Source: Gemmatimonas sp. (GTDB lineage Bacteria; Gemmatimonadota; Gemmatimonadetes; Gemmatimonadales; Gemmatimonadaceae). Taken from it: a DNA stretch of 64,000 nt. Position numbers and translations under genes: made by a program. The DNA lies in NCBI GenBank assembly GCA_013822425.1, contig PNKL01000003.1, positions 1-64,000 on the forward strand, given 5' to 3'. The notes beneath the pieces were generated by a model. It worked only from the letters and a program-made list of their open reading frames with translations, ran no database searches and was not told the DNA's origin. This document shows, in pieces, positions 35,380 to 45,203 of this stretch (the first letter of the stretch is position 1; each line of letters starts with the position of its first letter).

Positions 35380-35864
35380 ACTTCGCGCGCGGGTTCTGGT
35401 TTGCGCTCGTCTTCCTGACGCTCGTCGTGCTGCATTACACGCTGCGGCCGGTGCTCGACTGGCGCGCGTCCATCGACTTCCTCGCCATCGCGGTGCTGCT
35501 CGTGGCGGTGCGGGCCCGTCCCGGTGTGGCGACGATCGTCGGCTTTGCGGTCGGCATCACGTCGGACGCGATGATGCCGAGCGCCTTCGGCGCCGGCGCG
35601 CTCGCGTTCAGCGTCGTCGCGTACGCGGCGTCGTCGCTGAAGGCGGCATTCTTCGCCGACAACATCGCGCTGAACGCGGTCTTCGTCTTCCTCGGCACGT
35701 GGGTAGGCGACCTCGTCTTCCTCGCCGCCGAGCATCGGCTGGGCGGGAGCGAGTTCCTCGCGCAGGCGCTGCTCTGGTCGCCGCTGGCGGCCGCGGTGAC
35801 GGCGGTGGTCGGCCTGGGCGTGCTGATGATGCTGCGCCCGGTCGTCGGGACGCCACGGGGATGA
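35376..35864 (+). CDS. mreD: Rod shape-determining protein MreD
   Basis: 162-residue integral membrane protein with about five hydrophobic segments, matching the size and position of MreD between mreC and the PBP2 gene. Primary sequence is poorly conserved in this family, so the call rests mainly on context and topology. GTG start overlaps mreC (GTGA), and the stop overlaps mrdA (ATGA). Confidence 0.88.
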   Translation: MNFARGFWFALVFLTLVVLHYTLRPVLDWRASIDFLAIAVLLVAVRARPGVATIVGFAVGITSDAMMPSAFGAGALAFSVVAYAASSLKAAFFADNIALNAVFVFLGTWVGDLVFLAAEHRLGGSEFLAQALLWSPLAAAVTAVVGLGVLMMLRPVVGTPRG

Positions 35865-37639
35865 GCTTCCACCCGAACGAGATGCAGCGTCGCGCGCGGC
35901 TCGCCTCCGCGCTGCTCTTCCTCGCGTTCGTCTTCCTCGTCGGCTCGTTCTTCCGCACGCAGGTGCTGCAGCACGCGCAGTACGTGCTGCAGTCCGAGGA
36001 GAACCGCCTGCGTGAGGTGCCGCTGCCGGCGCCACGCGGCGTGATCTACGATCGCCGGGGGCAGATCATCGCCGAGAACCTGCCGGGCTACTCGGTGTCG
36101 CTGCTCGCACCCGGCGTGGACTCGCTGCGCGCCGCGCTCCGTCGGCTGGCGGGGACGATTCCCATGTCGCCGGAGCAGATCAACCAGGCGGTGCGCCGCT
36201 TCCGTCGCGCACCCAACCGGCCGGCGGTGATCTTTCCCGACGCGTCGTTCGACGTCGTGTCGGTGCTCGAAGAACATCGCGTGGAGTTTCCCGGCCTGAT
36301 CATCCAGAGCGCGCCCAAGCGCTACTATCCCGACGGGCCGGCGATGGCGGCGTTCATCGGCTATACCGGCGAGGTAAACGAGGCAGAACTCGGCAGCACC
36401 ACCTTCCGCGGCTACAAGGCCGGCCAGCAGGTCGGGAAGGACGGGCTCGAGCGGCAGTACGAACACCTGCTGCGCGGCCGCGAGGGCACGCGATTCGTCG
36501 AGGTGGACGCGCACGGTCGCGTGGTCCGCGAGGCCGGGGCGCGCCAGGACCTCCTGCCCCAAGCGGCGCCGCCGCTCTACACGAACATCGACCTCGACCT
36601 GCAGAAGTTCGTGGTGGCGCTCTTCGGGGACTCGCTGATCGGCGGCATCGTCGCGATGGAGCCGAAGACCGGCGCGGTGCTGGCGCTGCACTCGGCGCCG
36701 ACCTTCGACCCGAACCGCTTCATCGGCGGGATTCCGGCCGACTACTTGCGCGCGCTGAACGAGGATGGGCGACGTCCGCTCTACAACAAGGCCATCAAGG
36801 GGGCGTACGCGCCGGGGTCGATCTGGAAGCTGGCAACGGCGGTGATGGCCATCGAGGCGGGCCTTGTGTCGCTCGACGACCGAATGCCGGTGGCGTGCAC
36901 GGGCGGCTACCAGTATGGCAACCGGCGCTTCAAGTGCTGGAACAAGAAGGGGCACGGCAACGTCAACCTGGCGCAGGCGATCGAGGTGTCGTGCGACGTG
37001 TACTTCTACCAGTTGGGGCTGAAGATCGGGCTCTCGCGGCTCGTCGCCGGCGGCGTGGCGCTGGGTGCGCGCGAGCGCAGCGGCATCGACCTGCCGTGGG
37101 AGACACGGTCGTCGTTCCCGAGCGCGCCGGCGACGGACTACTACAACCGGCGATTTGGCGCGCGCGGGTGGAGCAATGCCGTATCGCTCAACCTCGCGAT
37201 CGGCCAGGGCGAGAACGCGCAGACCGTGGTGAACATGGCGCGCTTCTACACCGCGCTCGCCACCGACGGCCACGCCGCGCAGCCGCGCATCGTGCGCGGC
37301 GAAAGCCAGCGCGTGCAGTTGTTCCAGCTCGATGACGAACAGATGGCCGGGGTGAAGAAGGCGCTGGCGGGCGTCGTACAGCGCGGCACGGCGGCCGCAT
37401 CGCAGATCCGCGGCGTCATGCTGGCGGGCAAGACCGGCACGGCGCAGAACGCGCACGATGCCACGCGCGACCACGCCTGGTTCGTGGGCTTTGCACCGGC
37501 GAACGACGCCAAGATCGTCGTCGCGGTGATGCTGGAGTTTGGCGGCCACGGCTCGCGGGCGGCGCGCATCGCGTCCAGGATCATCGAGCACTACCTCGGT
37601 GTGCAGACGACGCAGGTGATCAACACGGAGGGCGAGTGA
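35861..37639 (+). CDS. mrdA: Penicillin-binding protein 2
   Basis: Elongation-specific transpeptidase, 592 residues. A membrane anchor (about 15-35) is followed by a pedestal with APRGVIYDRRGQIIAEN and GKDGLERQYEHLLRG. The transpeptidase domain shows the SxxK motif as SIWK (Ser320, in YAPGSIWKLA), the second motif SCD in VSCDVYFYQLGL, and KTG (Lys524) in AGKTGTAQ. It works with RodA encoded next. Confidence 0.95.
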   Translation: MSFHPNEMQRRARLASALLFLAFVFLVGSFFRTQVLQHAQYVLQSEENRLREVPLPAPRGVIYDRRGQIIAENLPGYSVSLLAPGVDSLRAALRRLAGTIPMSPEQINQAVRRFRRAPNRPAVIFPDASFDVVSVLEEHRVEFPGLIIQSAPKRYYPDGPAMAAFIGYTGEVNEAELGSTTFRGYKAGQQVGKDGLERQYEHLLRGREGTRFVEVDAHGRVVREAGARQDLLPQAAPPLYTNIDLDLQKFVVALFGDSLIGGIVAMEPKTGAVLALHSAPTFDPNRFIGGIPADYLRALNEDGRRPLYNKAIKGAYAPGSIWKLATAVMAIEAGLVSLDDRMPVACTGGYQYGNRRFKCWNKKGHGNVNLAQAIEVSCDVYFYQLGLKIGLSRLVAGGVALGARERSGIDLPWETRSSFPSAPATDYYNRRFGARGWSNAVSLNLAIGQGENAQTVVNMARFYTALATDGHAAQPRIVRGESQRVQLFQLDDEQMAGVKKALAGVVQRGTAAASQIRGVMLAGKTGTAQNAHDATRDHAWFVGFAPANDAKIVVAVMLEFGGHGSRAARIASRIIEHYLGVQTTQVINTEGE

Positions 37640-38889
37640 GCGCCGCGGGCCGCCGTATCGCCGACCCGACGCTGGTGGGGCTCGCCCTGGCGCTCTCGCT
37701 GTTCGGCATTGCCATGGTGTACAGCGCCGGGCAGACCGACGTCCCGACAGTCGTGGCGAAGCTGTACCGACAGCAGGCCGCCTGGTTCCTCCTCGGGGTC
37801 GGCGTTGCGTACGTGGTGAGCCGCGCCTCCGTGCGGTTTTTCGACTGGGTGACGACGCCGGCGTATGCCGTGTCGTGCGTGCTGCTCTTCCTGCTGCTGT
37901 TCATCGGCGCTGGCGCCGGCACCGCGGCGAGCACCAAGAGCTGGCTCGCCATCGGGAGCGTGCGACTCGGGCAGCCGTCGGAGCTGGCCAAGATCGCCGT
38001 GATCCTGATGCTCGCGCGCATCCTCGCGTCCCGCAAAGTGGCTCCGCGATCGCTGATGGATCTCTGGCAGCCGGCACTCGCGGTCGCCATTCCCTGGGTC
38101 CTGATCATGCGGCAGCCCGATCTCGGCACGGGCATCGTCTTCGTCGGGATCTTCTTCGCGATGCTCTTCTGGGCCGGGGCGTCGTGGCAGCTGCTGGTGC
38201 TCGTGGCAAGCCCGGTGGTGAGCCTGATTCTTGCCTTCAGCACCGGGCTGTGGGGGGCGTGGTTCCTCGTGCTGATCGCCCTCGTGCTCTGGTACCGCCC
38301 GTATCTCGTGGAAGGGGTCGCGGTGGTGCTGGCAAACGTCGTCACCGGCGTGGTGGCGCCGGTGCTGTGGGATCAACTGAACCCGTACCAGCAGAAGCGA
38401 CTGCTCGTCTTCCTCGATCCGTCCACGGATCCGCAGGCGTCGGGCTATCACGTCATCCAGTCGCAGGTGGCCATCGGTTCCGGCGGATGGCTGGGCAAGG
38501 GCTTCACCCTCGGCAGCCAGAAGCGACTGGCCTTTTTGCCGGCCCAGCACACCGATTTCATCTTTCCGGTGGTGGGCGAGGAATTGGGCTTTCTCGGCGT
38601 GAGCGTCGCCCTGAGTTTGTTCCTCTTCCTCCTGCTGCGCTCCGTGCGCATCGCCGCCCGGTCCACCGACCCGTTCCCGAGCCTCGTCGCGTTTGGCCTG
38701 GCCTCCGCCTGGTTCGTGCACATCCTCGTCAACGTCGGGATGACGCTGAACCTCGTGCCGATCACGGGCATCCCGCTTCCGTTCTTCAGCTACGGCGGGT
38801 CATTCATGCTGGTCTGCTGGATCGCCGTGGGGATACTGGTGCGGATATCAGGGGAGGGACGCGGACCGTCGGATATGCTGGTGATCTGA
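37636..38889 (+). CDS. rodA: Peptidoglycan glycosyltransferase RodA
   Basis: SEDS-family polymerase, 417 residues with about ten membrane helices. Signature stretches are WLAIGSVRLGQPSELAKIA, RQPDLGTGIVF, YHVIQSQVAIGSGGWLGKGF, AQHTDFIFPVVGEELGFLG and the C-terminal GIPLPFFSYGGS. The catalytic Asp lies in the HTDFIF/GEELG region as in the family. GTG start overlaps mrdA by 4 nt. Confidence 0.95.
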   Translation: MSAAGRRIADPTLVGLALALSLFGIAMVYSAGQTDVPTVVAKLYRQQAAWFLLGVGVAYVVSRASVRFFDWVTTPAYAVSCVLLFLLLFIGAGAGTAASTKSWLAIGSVRLGQPSELAKIAVILMLARILASRKVAPRSLMDLWQPALAVAIPWVLIMRQPDLGTGIVFVGIFFAMLFWAGASWQLLVLVASPVVSLILAFSTGLWGAWFLVLIALVLWYRPYLVEGVAVVLANVVTGVVAPVLWDQLNPYQQKRLLVFLDPSTDPQASGYHVIQSQVAIGSGGWLGKGFTLGSQKRLAFLPAQHTDFIFPVVGEELGFLGVSVALSLFLFLLLRSVRIAARSTDPFPSLVAFGLASAWFVHILVNVGMTLNLVPITGIPLPFFSYGGSFMLVCWIAVGILVRISGEGRGPSDMLVI

Positions 38890-38915
38890 CTCCTTGTTCC
38901 GTGTGGGCTAAGTCC

Positions 38916-38944
38916 TTGCCCCCTCGTGTGATCCGCATCACATT
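38916..38944 (+). promoter_or_regulatory. Promoter of accD-folC
   Basis: TTGCCC (38916-38921), 17-bp spacer, CACATT (38939-38944). The start would be near 38951, 1-2 nt before the ATG, giving a nearly leaderless mRNA. The -10 is a weak match to consensus. Confidence 0.5.
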
Positions 38945-38952
38945 TAACCACT

Positions 38953-39816
38953 ATGGCTTGGTTCCGAAAGGAGAAAAAGGTCCGCGAACCGAGACGTGAG
39001 CGGCTGGAGATTCCGCCGGACGTCTGGGAGAAATGCGAGGCCTGTGGACATACGGACATCCGGGAGAAGCTCGTCCGGAACTGGCACGTGTGCCCGTCGT
39101 GCGAGTTCCATCGCCGCATGCGGGCCCACGAGTACGCCGCTCTTCTGCTGGACGAAGGGTCCATCGAGGAGACCGAAGTTGACCTCAAGTCCACGGACCC
39201 GCTGCAGTTTCCGGACTACCCGGCGCGCCTGAAGAAGGCCTTGGGCACGGCCGGCGATAGCGACGCCATTCTCACGGCGACGGGCACCATGGAGAGGATG
39301 CCCGTCAACCTCGGCGTCATGGATTTCGCCTTCATGGGCGGCTCCATGGGCTCGGTGGTGGGGGAGAAGATTGCGCGGCTCGCCCAGCGCTCACTGGAGA
39401 AGAAGTTCCCGCTCATCATCGTGTCGGCCTCGGGCGGCGCCCGCATGCAGGAGGGGGTGCTCTCGCTGATGCAGATGGCCAAGACGTCGGCGGTGCTCTC
39501 GCAGCTGCATGACCGGGCCATTCCATACGTGTCCATCCTGACCAACCCCACCACGGGCGGCGTCAGCGCCTCCTTCGCGATGCTGGGCGACGCGATCCTC
39601 GCCGAACCGGGCGCGGTGATCGGCTTTGCAGGACCGCGCGTCATTCGGCAGACACTCGGGCAGGACCTGCCGGAGGGCTTCCAGACGGCCGAGTTCCTCC
39701 TCGAACGGGGGATGGTGGACCATGTGTCGCACCGGCACCAGTTGAAGCAGACGGTGGGCCGACTTCTGCGACACATGAGCCTCAAGCCAGTGGCGTCCGG
39801 GTGGGACACGGCCTGA
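38953..39816 (+). CDS. accD: Acetyl-CoA carboxylase carboxyltransferase subunit beta
   Basis: 287 residues. An N-terminal four-cysteine zinc ribbon (CEACG ... CPSCEFH) is the hallmark of AccD. The crotonase-fold core carries VSASGGARMQEGVLSLMQM and GFAGPRVIRQTLGQDLPEGFQ. It needs an AccA partner not found in this window. Overlaps folC by 16 nt; accD-folC is a common bacterial pair. Confidence 0.96.
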   Translation: MAWFRKEKKVREPRRERLEIPPDVWEKCEACGHTDIREKLVRNWHVCPSCEFHRRMRAHEYAALLLDEGSIEETEVDLKSTDPLQFPDYPARLKKALGTAGDSDAILTATGTMERMPVNLGVMDFAFMGGSMGSVVGEKIARLAQRSLEKKFPLIIVSASGGARMQEGVLSLMQMAKTSAVLSQLHDRAIPYVSILTNPTTGGVSASFAMLGDAILAEPGAVIGFAGPRVIRQTLGQDLPEGFQTAEFLLERGMVDHVSHRHQLKQTVGRLLRHMSLKPVASGWDTA

Positions 39817-41090
39817 AGACGTACCGCGATGCGCTCGACTTCCTGTACGGGCGCACGACCGGGAAATGGAAGCTGGGCCTCGAACGGGTGCAGGCACTGT
39901 TGCACGTGCTTGGCGATCCGCAGTTGTCGTTGCGCGCGCTCCACGTGGCCGGCACCAACGGCAAGGGAAGCGTTTGCGCCACGCTCGACGCCGTGCTGCG
40001 CGCGCGTGGATTGCGCGTGGCGCGCTACACGTCACCCCACCTCGTGGACTTCCCGGAACGGTTCCTCGTGGACGGCGCGCCGGTGTCGAGCGAGCGCATC
40101 GTGGAGTGGGTGGAGCGGTGGACGCCGGAGGTGGAGCGTCTGGGCGCCACGTTCTTCGAGGCGACCACGGCGATGGCGTTCCAGTTCTTCGCGCAGGACC
40201 GCGTCGATGTCGCGGTCATCGAGACCGGGCTGGGCGGCCGGCTGGATGCCACCAACGTCCTGCGTCCGCTCGTCGCCGGCGTCACCAACATCCAGATCGA
40301 CCACGTGGAGTACCTGGGCGCGACGCGCGAGGAGATCGCGTTCGAGAAGGCGGGGATCTTCAAGGACGGGGTGCCGGCGGTCGTGGGGGAGCCGGAACTT
40401 GGTATCCGCGACCTGCTCGTGTCGCACGCGAGGTCGCACGGGGCAACCCCCATCCGCACCGTCTTCGCCGAGTCGGCCATTGAGGACGTGGCGGTGACGG
40501 CCGAAGGAACCCGGTTCAACCTGCGGCGCGAGAACGATGTGCGCATGGTGCGCACGCCGCTGATCGGGCGCCATCAGGCGTCAAATGCGGCCGTGGCGCT
40601 CGCCATGCTCGACGAACTTCCGTCCGACCTCCGGCCTGACGCGGCCGTGGTGGAAGCCGGGCTGCGCCGGGTGAGCCTTCCGGGGCGCTTCCAGCGGGTC
40701 GGAAAACACGTCTTCGACGTGGCGCACAACCCGGATGGATCGCGCACACTCGCCCAGACGCTGGCGGAGACGAGGATGCCGCGTCCCATCGCGGTGGTCT
40801 TCAGCGTGCTCAGCGACAAGGACTGGACCTCGATGATGGCGGCGCTCGCCCCCTGCGTGGACCTGTTCGTCCTGACGAATACGCCCACGGCGCCCGCGAG
40901 CCGCGCCTGGAACGTCGCCGACGTCATGGCGCATGCCCGGGTTCACGGGTGGGCGGCCGAGGTGGTGCGTGACTTCGACCGGGCGCTCGTCCGGGCGGCT
41001 GAAGAGGGGGCCACCGTGGTCATTACCGGCAGTTTTCACACGGTGGGAGATGCGATGACGCGGTTGCAGGTATCGCCCACCGTCGGGTAA
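39801..41090 (+). CDS. folC: Folylpolyglutamate / dihydrofolate synthase
   Basis: Mur-ligase-fold enzyme adding glutamate to folates, 429 residues. P-loop HVAGTNGKGSVCATL, the SPHLVDFPERF loop, ETGLGGRLDATNV and the C-terminal FDVAHNPDGSRTL are all present. The GTG at 39801 is used because it lies inside the accD end and gives a normal N-terminus, LKTYRDALDFLYG. The 3' end contains the hisS promoter. Confidence 0.94.
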   Translation: MGHGLKTYRDALDFLYGRTTGKWKLGLERVQALLHVLGDPQLSLRALHVAGTNGKGSVCATLDAVLRARGLRVARYTSPHLVDFPERFLVDGAPVSSERIVEWVERWTPEVERLGATFFEATTAMAFQFFAQDRVDVAVIETGLGGRLDATNVLRPLVAGVTNIQIDHVEYLGATREEIAFEKAGIFKDGVPAVVGEPELGIRDLLVSHARSHGATPIRTVFAESAIEDVAVTAEGTRFNLRRENDVRMVRTPLIGRHQASNAAVALAMLDELPSDLRPDAAVVEAGLRRVSLPGRFQRVGKHVFDVAHNPDGSRTLAQTLAETRMPRPIAVVFSVLSDKDWTSMMAALAPCVDLFVLTNTPTAPASRAWNVADVMAHARVHGWAAEVVRDFDRALVRAAEEGATVVITGSFHTVGDAMTRLQVSPTVG

Positions 41091-41093
41091 TTT
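41064..41093 (+). promoter_or_regulatory. Leaderless promoter of hisS
   Basis: TTGCAG (41064-41069), 18-bp spacer, TAATTT (41088-41093). Six nt separate the -10 from the ATG at 41100, so the first transcribed base is expected at or next to the A of the start codon. No Shine-Dalgarno is present. The -35 lies within the folC coding end. Confidence 0.65.
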
Positions 41094-41099
41094 TAATGG

Positions 41100-42458
41100 A
41101 TGCAAACGAAAGGGCCACTTCCCGGTTTTCGCGACTTCTATCCTGAAGATCTCGCGCGCCGCACGGCGATCTTCCGTGCCTGGCGCGCGGTCGCACGCCG
41201 GTACTCGTTCGTGGAGTACGACGGACCCCCGCTCGAGCCCCTCGAGCTGTACACGGCGAAGAGCGGCGACGAGATTGCCGGCCAGCTGTACAGCTTCGAG
41301 GACAAGGGCGGGCGCGCGGTGTCGCTGCGCCCGGAAATGACGCCGACGTTCGCCCGGATGGTGGCGGCGCGCGCCAATGCGCTGCCCAAGCCCGTGCGGT
41401 GGTTCTCGCTGCCGCAACTGTTCCGGTACGAGCGTGCCCAGCGCGGTCGCCTGCGCGAGCACTTCCAGCTGAACGTGGACATCGTCGGGGAGCCGAGCGA
41501 GCTGGCCGACGCCGAGCTGCTGTGCGTGGCCATCGACATCATGCGCGAACTCGGCCTAGGGCCCAACGGCGTGCGGGCGCGGGTGAGCGACCGGCGCCTG
41601 CTGAACGCGCTCCTGGCGGCGATTGGCGTGACGGAAGGGCAACTCGGTGCCGTGTACGGTGTCCTCGACAAGATCGAGCGCCAACCGCACGAGATCTCGC
41701 GGGAGAAGCTCGAAGCGGTCGGCCTCGTGCCGAATCAGGTCGAGCGCGTGATGGCCCTGCCGGACATCTCGTCGATGGACGACCTCGATCGCGATTTCGG
41801 CCACGTCGAAGCGGCGCAGCCCGCCATTGCGCAATTCGGGCGGTATCTGGGGCACCTGCACGCGTTGGGTGTGGAAGCGTGGGTGGACGTGGACCTGTCC
41901 ATCGTGCGCGGGCTGGCCTACTACACGGGGACGGTCTTCGAACTGTTCGACGCCCGGGGCGAACTGCGCGCGATCTGCGGTGGCGGACGCTATGACAACC
42001 TGCTCGGCCAGCTAGGCGGCGTGGACCTGCCGGCGCTCGGTTTCGGCATGGGGGACGTGGTGCTGGGCGAACTGCTCAAGGAGCACGGCCTGTTCGACGA
42101 CGGCCTGGCGGAGGGGCCGGACTTCTGGGTGGTGAGCAGCGAGCACAACGCACCGGCGACGGTGTTGCGGGCCGCGGCGGCGCTGCGGCGCTTGGGCTAC
42201 GCCGCCGAGTACGTGTTGAACGAGGAGAAGCTGCGCACGCAGAAGTCGTCGGCGCAGATCAAGTCAGCCGAGCGAGCGGGTGCGGCGTGGCTGATGGTAT
42301 TGCGCGACGACGCGCGTGCCGAGGTACGCCCGCTGTCGCGCGCACCAGGCGCGCCGGCGCGCGACGGCACCGAGATCGTGCTGCACGATTTGCTGGATCC
42401 CGAGCGCGGATTCGCCGCGCTCGCCGAGGCGGGGGTTCCCGCCCCGCGTGAAGACTGA
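41100..42458 (+). CDS. hisS: Histidyl-tRNA synthetase
   Basis: Class II synthetase, 452 residues. Motif 1 region GFRDFYPEDLARR, motif 2 LRPEMTPTFARM and LPQLFRYERAQRGRLREHFQ, the histidine-specific GLAYYTGTVFEL, and motif 3 with GGGRYDNLLGQLGG. The C-terminal 100 residues form the anticodon-binding fold (KLRTQKSSAQIKSAERAGA). The start has no Shine-Dalgarno; see the promoter entry. Confidence 0.97.
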   Translation: MQTKGPLPGFRDFYPEDLARRTAIFRAWRAVARRYSFVEYDGPPLEPLELYTAKSGDEIAGQLYSFEDKGGRAVSLRPEMTPTFARMVAARANALPKPVRWFSLPQLFRYERAQRGRLREHFQLNVDIVGEPSELADAELLCVAIDIMRELGLGPNGVRARVSDRRLLNALLAAIGVTEGQLGAVYGVLDKIERQPHEISREKLEAVGLVPNQVERVMALPDISSMDDLDRDFGHVEAAQPAIAQFGRYLGHLHALGVEAWVDVDLSIVRGLAYYTGTVFELFDARGELRAICGGGRYDNLLGQLGGVDLPALGFGMGDVVLGELLKEHGLFDDGLAEGPDFWVVSSEHNAPATVLRAAAALRRLGYAAEYVLNEEKLRTQKSSAQIKSAERAGAAWLMVLRDDARAEVRPLSRAPGAPARDGTEIVLHDLLDPERGFAALAEAGVPAPRED

Positions 42459-42468
42459 CCCCAGGACG

Positions 42469-43941
42469 ATGGCTGACGACAAGAAGCTGACCTCCCGCGC
42501 CGAAGATTTCAGCGCGTGGTACAACGAGCTGGTGCTGCGCTCCGAACTGGCCGACTACTCGCCCGTGAAGGGATCGATGGTCATCCGGCCGAACGGGTAC
42601 GGCATCTGGGAGCGCATGCAGCGCGCTCTGGACGACATGTTCAAGGCGACGGGACACCAGAACGCGTACTTCCCGCTGCTGATTCCCGAGAGCTTCATGA
42701 AGAAGGAGGCGGAGCACGTCGAGGGCTTCGCTCCCGAGTTGGCGGTGGTGACGCATGGCGGTGGCAAGCTGCTGGAGGAGCCGCTGGTCATCCGGCCAAC
42801 GTCGGAGACCATCATCTACCACATGTTCGCCAAGTGGACGCAGTCGTACCGCGACCTGCCCATCCTCATCAACCAGTGGGCGAACGTGGTGCGGTGGGAA
42901 ATGCGCACGCGGCTGTTCCTGCGCACGCTCGAGTTCCTGTGGCAGGAGGGACACACGGCGCACGCCACGCACGACGAGGCCGAAGAGGAGGCGCGCCGGA
43001 TGCTCGGCGTCTATCGCACGTTCATGGAGCAGTGGATGGCGATGCCAGTCATCACGGGCGTGAAGAGCGAGTCCGAGAAGTTCGCCGGCGCGGTGCGCAC
43101 GTACGCGTGCGAGGCGATGATGCAGGACAACAAGGCGCTGCAGGCCAGCACGTCGCACAACCTCGGGCAGAACTTCGCCAAGGCGTTTGAGCTGCAGTTC
43201 CAGGACGAGAAGGGCGGGATGGCGTTCGCCTGGAACACGTCGTGGGGTCTGACCACGCGCATGGTGGGCGCGCTGGTGATGACGCACGGCGACGACAACG
43301 GGCTGTGCACGCCGCCTCGCCTGGCGCCGATAGAGATCGTGATCGTCCCCATCTGGAAGAACGACGACGAAAAGGCGCGCCTCACCGCGGCGGCGCTCAC
43401 GGTGAAGGCCGAGCTCACCGAGTGGACCGGGCGCGGCGCGACGGACCGCCTGCGCGTGCACGTGGACCTGCGCGACGGCATGCGCTCGGGGGCCAAGTAC
43501 TACGAATGGGAACTGCGCGGCGTGCCGCTGCGCTTCGAGCTGGGTCCCAGGGATCTCGAGAAACAGGCCGTCTTCGCGGCGCGCCGCGACACGCGCGCCA
43601 AGCAGTCGCTGGCCATGGACGGGCTGCCGGCCGCCGCCGCCGCGCTGCTGGAGCGCATCCAGAACGACATGTTCCAGGCCGCGCTGAATCGCCGGGAGGC
43701 GAACAGCGTGCGCGGCAGGATCTCGTACGACGAGTTCAAGGTGCTGATGGACGGCAAGGGCGGGTTCGTCTTTGCCGGCTGGTGCGGGGAGTCGGCGTGC
43801 GAGGCCAAGGTCAAGGAGGAAACGAAAGCCACGATCCGGTGCATGCCGGACGCGGAGTTCAGGAGCCCGGAGGCGCCGGCGACCTGCCTGTGCTGCGGGG
43901 GTCCATCCAAGGCCGAGGCCGTGTGGGCGCGCGCGTACTAG
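42469..43941 (+). CDS. proS: Prolyl-tRNA synthetase, archaeal/eukaryote-like type
   Basis: 490 residues, the short ProRS without the INS editing domain of E. coli ProRS. Core motifs are GYGIWERMQRALDDMF, LVIRPTSETIIYHMF, RWEMRTRLFLRTLEFLWQEGHTAH and TSHNLGQNFAKAF. The C-terminus carries the zinc-binding extension: GWCGESACEAKVKEET, then CLCCGG, ending ARAY as in Thermus-type enzymes. AGGA lies 5 nt upstream of the ATG. Located directly after hisS. Confidence 0.96.
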   Translation: MADDKKLTSRAEDFSAWYNELVLRSELADYSPVKGSMVIRPNGYGIWERMQRALDDMFKATGHQNAYFPLLIPESFMKKEAEHVEGFAPELAVVTHGGGKLLEEPLVIRPTSETIIYHMFAKWTQSYRDLPILINQWANVVRWEMRTRLFLRTLEFLWQEGHTAHATHDEAEEEARRMLGVYRTFMEQWMAMPVITGVKSESEKFAGAVRTYACEAMMQDNKALQASTSHNLGQNFAKAFELQFQDEKGGMAFAWNTSWGLTTRMVGALVMTHGDDNGLCTPPRLAPIEIVIVPIWKNDDEKARLTAAALTVKAELTEWTGRGATDRLRVHVDLRDGMRSGAKYYEWELRGVPLRFELGPRDLEKQAVFAARRDTRAKQSLAMDGLPAAAAALLERIQNDMFQAALNRREANSVRGRISYDEFKVLMDGKGGFVFAGWCGESACEAKVKEETKATIRCMPDAEFRSPEAPATCLCCGGPSKAEAVWARAY

Positions 43942-45203
43942 CGCAGCCGTACGCACGGCGTGACGGAGCCCTCTGGTGCGAGGGGGTCCCGCTGGAGGCG
44001 ATTGCCGCTGCGGTGGGAACGCCGGCCTACGTGTACAGCGCCAACGCGCTGCGGGAGCGCTACCGCGCACTCGATGCGGCGCTCGCCGGCGTGCCGCATC
44101 GCATCCACTACTCCCTGAAGGCGAACAGCAGCCGCGGGCTGCTCGAGGTGCTGCGCGCCCAGGGATGCCGCGCCGACGTCGTCTCGGGCGGCGAGTTGAT
44201 GCGTGCGCGGCGCGCCGGCTTTGCCCCCGAGGAGATCATCTTCGGCGGCGTGGGGAAAACCCGCGCCGAGATTCGGGCGGGCATCGCGGCGGGCGTCCTG
44301 CTCGTCAACGTGGAGTCTGGCGCCGAGCTGGCGATCGTGGAGGAGGAGGCCAAGTCGCTCGGCGTGTGCGCGCGCATCGCCTTCCGGGTGAACCCCGAGG
44401 TGTACGTGGCGAACGCGCACGAGTTCATCGCCACCGGATCGCGCGGGCACAAGTTCGGGATTCCCTGGGGTGATGTGCCGGCCGTGGCCGCGCGTGCGCT
44501 GGCGTCGCCGCATGTGGAGCTGGCCGGCCTCGACATGCACGTCGGGTCACAGCTGACCTCGCTGGAGCCGTACGAGGATGGGGTGGCGAGGTTGGCACAG
44601 CTCGCGCGCGACCTGCAGCGGCAAGGGGCGTCCCTCCGGTTCTTCGACGTCGGCGGAGGGCTCCCCGCGCGCTACGACGCTGAGGAGCCGCCCGACCTCG
44701 CCCGCTTCGCGGCGATTGTCGTTCCCGTGGCGGCGTCGCTCGGCCTCGAACTCATCGTCGAGCCGGGGCGCTTCGTGGTGGCCGAGTCCGGGTCGCTGCT
44801 GACTCGCGTGCTGTACCGCAAGCCGAGTGGCGGCACCGACTTTCTCATCTGCGACGCGGGGATGTCGGAACTGCTGCGCCCGTCGCATTACGACGCGTAT
44901 CACGCCATAGAGGCAGTGCGGCCGCGCGGCGGCACGAGCACGGTGGATGTGGTGGGCCCCATCTGCGAAACCGGCGATTTCCTCGCGCGCGACCGCGTGA
45001 TGGACGACGCGGCGCCGGGCGATTTGCTGGCGGTTCGCACCACGGGGGCGTACGGTTACGTCATGGCGCTGACGTACAACACGCGTCCACGGTCCCCCGA
45101 GGTGCTGGTGGATGGAGCGCGGTGGGCGGTGATCACGCGCCGCGAGACGCTGGATGACCTGGTCCGGCTCGAAGCCGCGACCCTTGAATGGACGGAGGGG
45201 TGA
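43923..45203 (+). CDS. lysA: Diaminopimelate decarboxylase
   Basis: PLP enzyme forming L-lysine from meso-diaminopimelate, 426 residues. PLP-binding Lys in [49 protein letters not shown], and the substrate/dimer motif [34 protein letters not shown] is typical of LysA and separates it from arginine decarboxylase. It completes the last lysine step, about 36 kb from the dap operon. The GTG 43923 start overlaps proS by 19 nt and is the first start in frame. Confidence 0.94.
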   Translation: MGARVLAQPYARRDGALWCEGVPLEAIAAAVGTPAYVYSANALRERYRALDAALAGVPHRIHYSLKANSSRGLLEVLRAQGCRADVVSGGELMRARRAGFAPEEIIFGGVGKTRAEIRAGIAAGVLLVNVESGAELAIVEEEAKSLGVCARIAFRVNPEVYVANAHEFIATGSRGHKFGIPWGDVPAVAARALASPHVELAGLDMHVGSQLTSLEPYEDGVARLAQLARDLQRQGASLRFFDVGGGLPARYDAEEPPDLARFAAIVVPVAASLGLELIVEPGRFVVAESGSLLTRVLYRKPSGGTDFLICDAGMSELLRPSHYDAYHAIEAVRPRGGTSTVDVVGPICETGDFLARDRVMDDAAPGDLLAVRTTGAYGYVMALTYNTRPRSPEVLVDGARWAVITRRETLDDLVRLEAATLEWTEG

